Shown here: positions 61,737 through 64,000 of the stretch, piece after piece
How the letters are laid out: the number at the start of each line of letters is the position of its first letter
How positions within the stretch are numbered: the first letter of the stretch is position 1
Source of the DNA: CAWDMC01 sp963803295
GTDB taxonomy: Bacteria; Acidobacteriota; Terriglobia; UBA7540
Length of the DNA stretch: 64,000 nucleotides
Direction of reading: 5' to 3'
NCBI GenBank assembly: GCA_963803295.1
Contig: CAWDMC010000004.1
Location: 62,001 to 126,000, forward strand
Notes under the pieces: model-generated
What the model was told of the DNA's origin: nothing
The model's database searches: none
Seen by the model: the letters and a program-made list of their open reading frames with translations, nothing else
Translations under genes and position numbers: made by a program

Positions 61737-62163
61737 GTTCCAGTATTTCTCAGTGTGAGCCCGAATTGGGATCGCTTTTCAATAACGGCTGACAACTGCC
61801 GTACCGGCAATCTATGAACGCCGGTCCTTTTCAGTGAGAGTCGGCGCTCCCCAGGGCGGGTTCCAAACGCTGCTACAGACGTCATTTTCCGTCACTGTAT
61901 TGTGTGTAATCGTCATTAGGGCCGACTCATAAGTATCGACCCCGCAAAAGTTGAATCTGCCGCTCCGCCCGTATATACTTGCGCATCGCTTACGGGCTGC
62001 CTCAACAGCGCTTCGACCAAGTGCGCGGCCGGACGGCCAGTCTATTTTCTGGTACGCGCGATCCGGCTGCCGCGCGTTGCATTTCTTGCAAGGGCCATGA
62101 AGGGGAATTGAGCCAAGCAAACTATTAGGGCCTGATAAGCTCGCCTAAAGGGGAGGGTTAATA
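61737..62163. other. Intergenic region between fucI and alcohol dehydrogenase
   Basis: 427 bases with the terminator-like hairpin at 61803 and an AGGGGAGGG ribosome-binding site directly before the next gene. No other gene or clear regulatory motif was found, so the alcohol dehydrogenase may have its own promoter here. Confidence 0.45.
61803..61831 (+). terminator. Terminator-like hairpin after fucI
   Basis: ACCGGC, 11 bases and GCCGGT form a 6-bp stem followed by CCTTTTC, 66 bases after the stop codon of fucI. Confidence 0.45.
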
Positions 62164-63207
62164 ATGAAAGCAGCGGTTTTCCACGGACCTCGTGATGTGC
62201 GGATCGAAGATGTTCCGAAGCCATCGCTCGGGCCAGGAGAAGTTATGCTGCGGGTGCTTCGATGCTCCGTCTGCGGAACCGACAAGCGCATTTTCACGCA
62301 CGGGCAGAAGAACGTGGTGCCACCGGCAATTACCGGACACGAGATCGTCGCCGAAGTCTACGAGATCGGCTCGGGCGTGAACCAACCGTTGAAGGTGGGC
62401 CAGCGAGTTGTGGTTGGAACGGTAGTGGGCTGCGGCAAGTGTATCTACTGCAAGCGGAAACAGTACAACCTTTGCGATTCCTTCACCGCCATTGGCTACG
62501 ATCATGCGGGCGGATTCGCCCAGTACCTGAAGATTCCCCCCGTCGCCGTCGCCCAGGGTAATGTGATCCCGATCCCCGATAAGATGTCACTGGAGCGCGC
62601 CGCCCTGGTTGAGCCGCTCTCCTGTTGCCTGAATGGTGAAGAGTACCTCGCCGCTCAGCCGGGAGATCGAGCCTTGGTTTTTGGCGCCGGGCCCATCGGC
62701 ATGCTGCACGCCAGCATTCTGAAGTCGCGAGGCTGCGATCCGGTAATCGTAACTGACGTTTCGGACGAGCGCCTGGCCTATGTTCGGGAGTTCGGTTTGG
62801 GTCAGACGGTAAACACGGCCGGCGGAAACGGGGTGGAGAAAATCCTCGAAGCCGCGGGTGGCGAGAAGTTCGATGTCGCCCTTACCGCCAATTCCGTGAA
62901 GTCCACTCAAGCCGACGCCTTGAAATTGGTGCGCAAGAAGGCCCGCGTTTGCTTCTTTGCCGGAATACCCAAAGACGATCCGATCGTGCCCATCGACACC
63001 AACGCCATCCACTACAATGAAATCTCGCTGTTCGGTTGCTTCGCCTCCAACCTGAAGCATTACCATGAGGCTCTCGAAATGGTCTCCCGGGAGGATATTC
63101 CCTGGGACCGTTTCCTTACCCACCGGTTCCCATTGCACGATATGGTCAAGGCTTACGCCGTGATCGAGGCGGGTCAGGGAATCAAGACGGTGATTAACTG
63201 CGAGTAG
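62164..63207 (+). CDS. Zinc-dependent alcohol/polyol dehydrogenase (MDR family)
   Basis: 347 residues. Catalytic zinc ligands lie in CSVCGTDKRIF and ITGHEIVAEV; the structural zinc site has four cysteines in VGCGKCIYCKRKQYNLC. The Rossmann motif is LVFGAGPIGMLHASIL near residue 175. This pattern matches threonine dehydrogenase/sorbitol dehydrogenase-type enzymes using NAD(P). A ribosome-binding site GGGGAGGG precedes the ATG. The class II aldolase starts 12 bases downstream. A role in oxidising the deoxysugar or in reducing lactaldehyde from aldol cleavage is possible. Confidence 0.9.
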   Translation: MKAAVFHGPRDVRIEDVPKPSLGPGEVMLRVLRCSVCGTDKRIFTHGQKNVVPPAITGHEIVAEVYEIGSGVNQPLKVGQRVVVGTVVGCGKCIYCKRKQYNLCDSFTAIGYDHAGGFAQYLKIPPVAVAQGNVIPIPDKMSLERAALVEPLSCCLNGEEYLAAQPGDRALVFGAGPIGMLHASILKSRGCDPVIVTDVSDERLAYVREFGLGQTVNTAGGNGVEKILEAAGGEKFDVALTANSVKSTQADALKLVRKKARVCFFAGIPKDDPIVPIDTNAIHYNEISLFGCFASNLKHYHEALEMVSREDIPWDRFLTHRFPLHDMVKAYAVIEAGQGIKTVINCE

Positions 63208-63219
63208 GCGACAACCACG

Positions 63220-64000
63220 ATGGATAAGCAATCCCTGGCAGAACTGATTCAGATTTCGCACGCCGTTGGCGACAATCCCGACTACGTGCAAGTGGGCGGC
63301 GGCAATACCTCGGTGAAATCGCCGGACGGCCGGACGATGGCAATCAAAGCCAGCGGCACCGCCTTGGCTTTGATGAGCGAGTCCGACGGTTGGGTAGAAC
63401 TCAACATTGACTCGCTGTTGAGCATCTTCGATCGCACTGATCTTGCCACTTTGCCGACGAACGAGCGTGAGGCCCAGGTGGTCGCACACTTGGCATCGGC
63501 GGCTGTCGGCGGACACGGGCGGCCTTCGGTCGAAAGCGCTTTGCACGCCATGCTGCGCCGGGTGGTGATTCACACTCATCCAGTGGCAGCCAACGCTCTA
63601 AACTGCGGACCCGGCAGTGAGGCTCTCGCCGGGATTACGCAACCGGAAGAATTGCCGCCGCTCTGGATACCCTACACCGATCCGGGCTGGCGGCTCGCCA
63701 CCGTGGTCAAATCCGCCGCTGACGCTTACCATGCGCAACACGGCGCCATTCCGGCCGTCATCTTCATGGAGAATCACGGACTGCTGGTCTCAGCCTCGAC
63801 GGCAGAGGAGTGCGTCGCCCTGCACCACGACTGGGTGGCTCGATGCAGCGAATATTTCTTGTCCAAGGCTCCGGCGCTCAATGACGCTTCAAAGGTGGAT
63901 TCCAGCACCCTGCGCCAGGCCCTGGTGTCGTTGCGCCACATTTGGCGCGAAGTCCGCGGCGCTCCGCCCTTTGCCAGGCTTTCCGAGAACCCGGAACTCG
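63220..64000 (+). CDS. Class II aldolase/adducin family protein (3' end outside window)
   Basis: The gene starts at the ATG at 63220 and is open to the window edge, giving 260 residues. Class II aldolase features: YVQVGGGNTSVKSPDGRTMA near the start, zinc ligands in VIHTHPVAANAL and a later MENHGLLVSA. The N-terminus matches the aldolase half of RhaD-type bifunctional proteins (rhamnulose-1-phosphate aldolase fused to an alcohol dehydrogenase), but whether a second domain follows cannot be seen. It would cleave fuculose or rhamnulose phosphate to lactaldehyde and dihydroxyacetone phosphate. Confidence 0.85.
   Translation, partial: MDKQSLAELIQISHAVGDNPDYVQVGGGNTSVKSPDGRTMAIKASGTALALMSESDGWVELNIDSLLSIFDRTDLATLPTNEREAQVVAHLASAAVGGHGRPSVESALHAMLRRVVIHTHPVAANALNCGPGSEALAGITQPEELPPLWIPYTDPGWRLATVVKSAADAYHAQHGAIPAVIFMENHGLLVSASTAEECVALHHDWVARCSEYFLSKAPALNDASKVDSSTLRQALVSLRHIWREVRGAPPFARLSENPEL

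Noticed and set aside
62587..63579. A 330-codon frame on the minus strand
   Set aside because: It is antisense to the clear alcohol dehydrogenase and aldolase genes and has no family features.
1..64000. tRNA genes, rRNA genes and CRISPR arrays
   Set aside because: No T-loop/anticodon arrangement, rRNA core sequence or regularly spaced repeat array was found by eye; a dedicated tRNA scan could still reveal a divergent one.

Overview
The window looks like one chromosomal segment of a GC-rich, Gram-negative soil-type bacterium, most likely an Acidobacteriota member. This is inference from gene content: multiheme cytochrome plus TPR protein, several Tat-exported sugar-acid enzymes (DapA-like, enolase-superfamily, Gfo/Idh/MocA), an OmpA lipoprotein, fused E1 alpha-beta of a 2-oxoacid dehydrogenase, and an ECF sigma factor with a minimal zinc-finger anti-sigma. 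There is no rRNA, CRISPR array or recognisable tRNA.

Layout. 0-5 kb (minus strand): truncated secreted multiheme cytochrome c, TPR protein, NifU-like scaffold, ZIP transporter, YchF ATPase. 5-8.8 kb: two complete insertion sequences flanking a TIR-domain protein with an unrecognised beta-rich C-terminal domain. 8.8-19 kb: MgtC/DUF4010 membrane protein, PPK2 polyphosphate kinase, a fused GltA/NfnAB-like flavoprotein, tyrosine phenol-lyase, dodecin, glutamate dehydrogenase, a small unknown protein and a GpsA-like dehydrogenase. Two copies of a CRP/FNR-type palindrome lie beside the fused flavoprotein/tyrosine phenol-lyase pair and beside glutamate dehydrogenase, suggesting an amino-acid nitrogen regulon. 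19-27 kb: a cluster with Tat-type signals (DapA-like aldolase, two tandem enolase-superfamily proteins, Gfo/Idh/MocA oxidoreductase), a rhomboid pseudogene with an internal deletion, and a candidate cyclic-di-GMP-I (GEMM) riboswitch. 27-36 kb: ECF sigma/anti-sigma, thioredoxin, coiled-coil membrane protein, glycerol kinase, URO-D-family protein, three-subunit proton-translocating transhydrogenase, ribosomal protein L28. 36-40 kb: histidine kinase, CheY-like regulator and a hybrid kinase ending in a PilZ domain. 40-51 kb: phosphoketolase, unknown protein, metallo-beta-lactamase-fold protein, OmpA lipoprotein, then trehalose synthase, glycosyltransferase and MscS-related membrane protein as an osmoprotection operon, followed by a BrnT-type toxin-antitoxin pair. 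51-64 kb: carbon-nitrogen hydrolase, CoaE, then a DeoR regulator heading a 2-oxoacid dehydrogenase complex (E1 fusion, E2, E3), an intergenic repeat, L-fucose isomerase, a zinc alcohol dehydrogenase and a class II aldolase cut by the window end.

An important caveat: five conserved genes between 42 and 61 kb (phosphoketolase, MscS-like protein, E1, E2, fucose isomerase) each carry one single-base-type frameshift, while genes between them are intact. This is either base-level sequence error or real decay of linked carbohydrate genes; read data are needed to tell. The most novel-looking item is the IS-bracketed TIR fusion protein; the most useful regulatory observations are the shared CRP-like palindrome, the DeoR operator-promoter at 53.2 kb and the GEMM-like leader at 25.2 kb.
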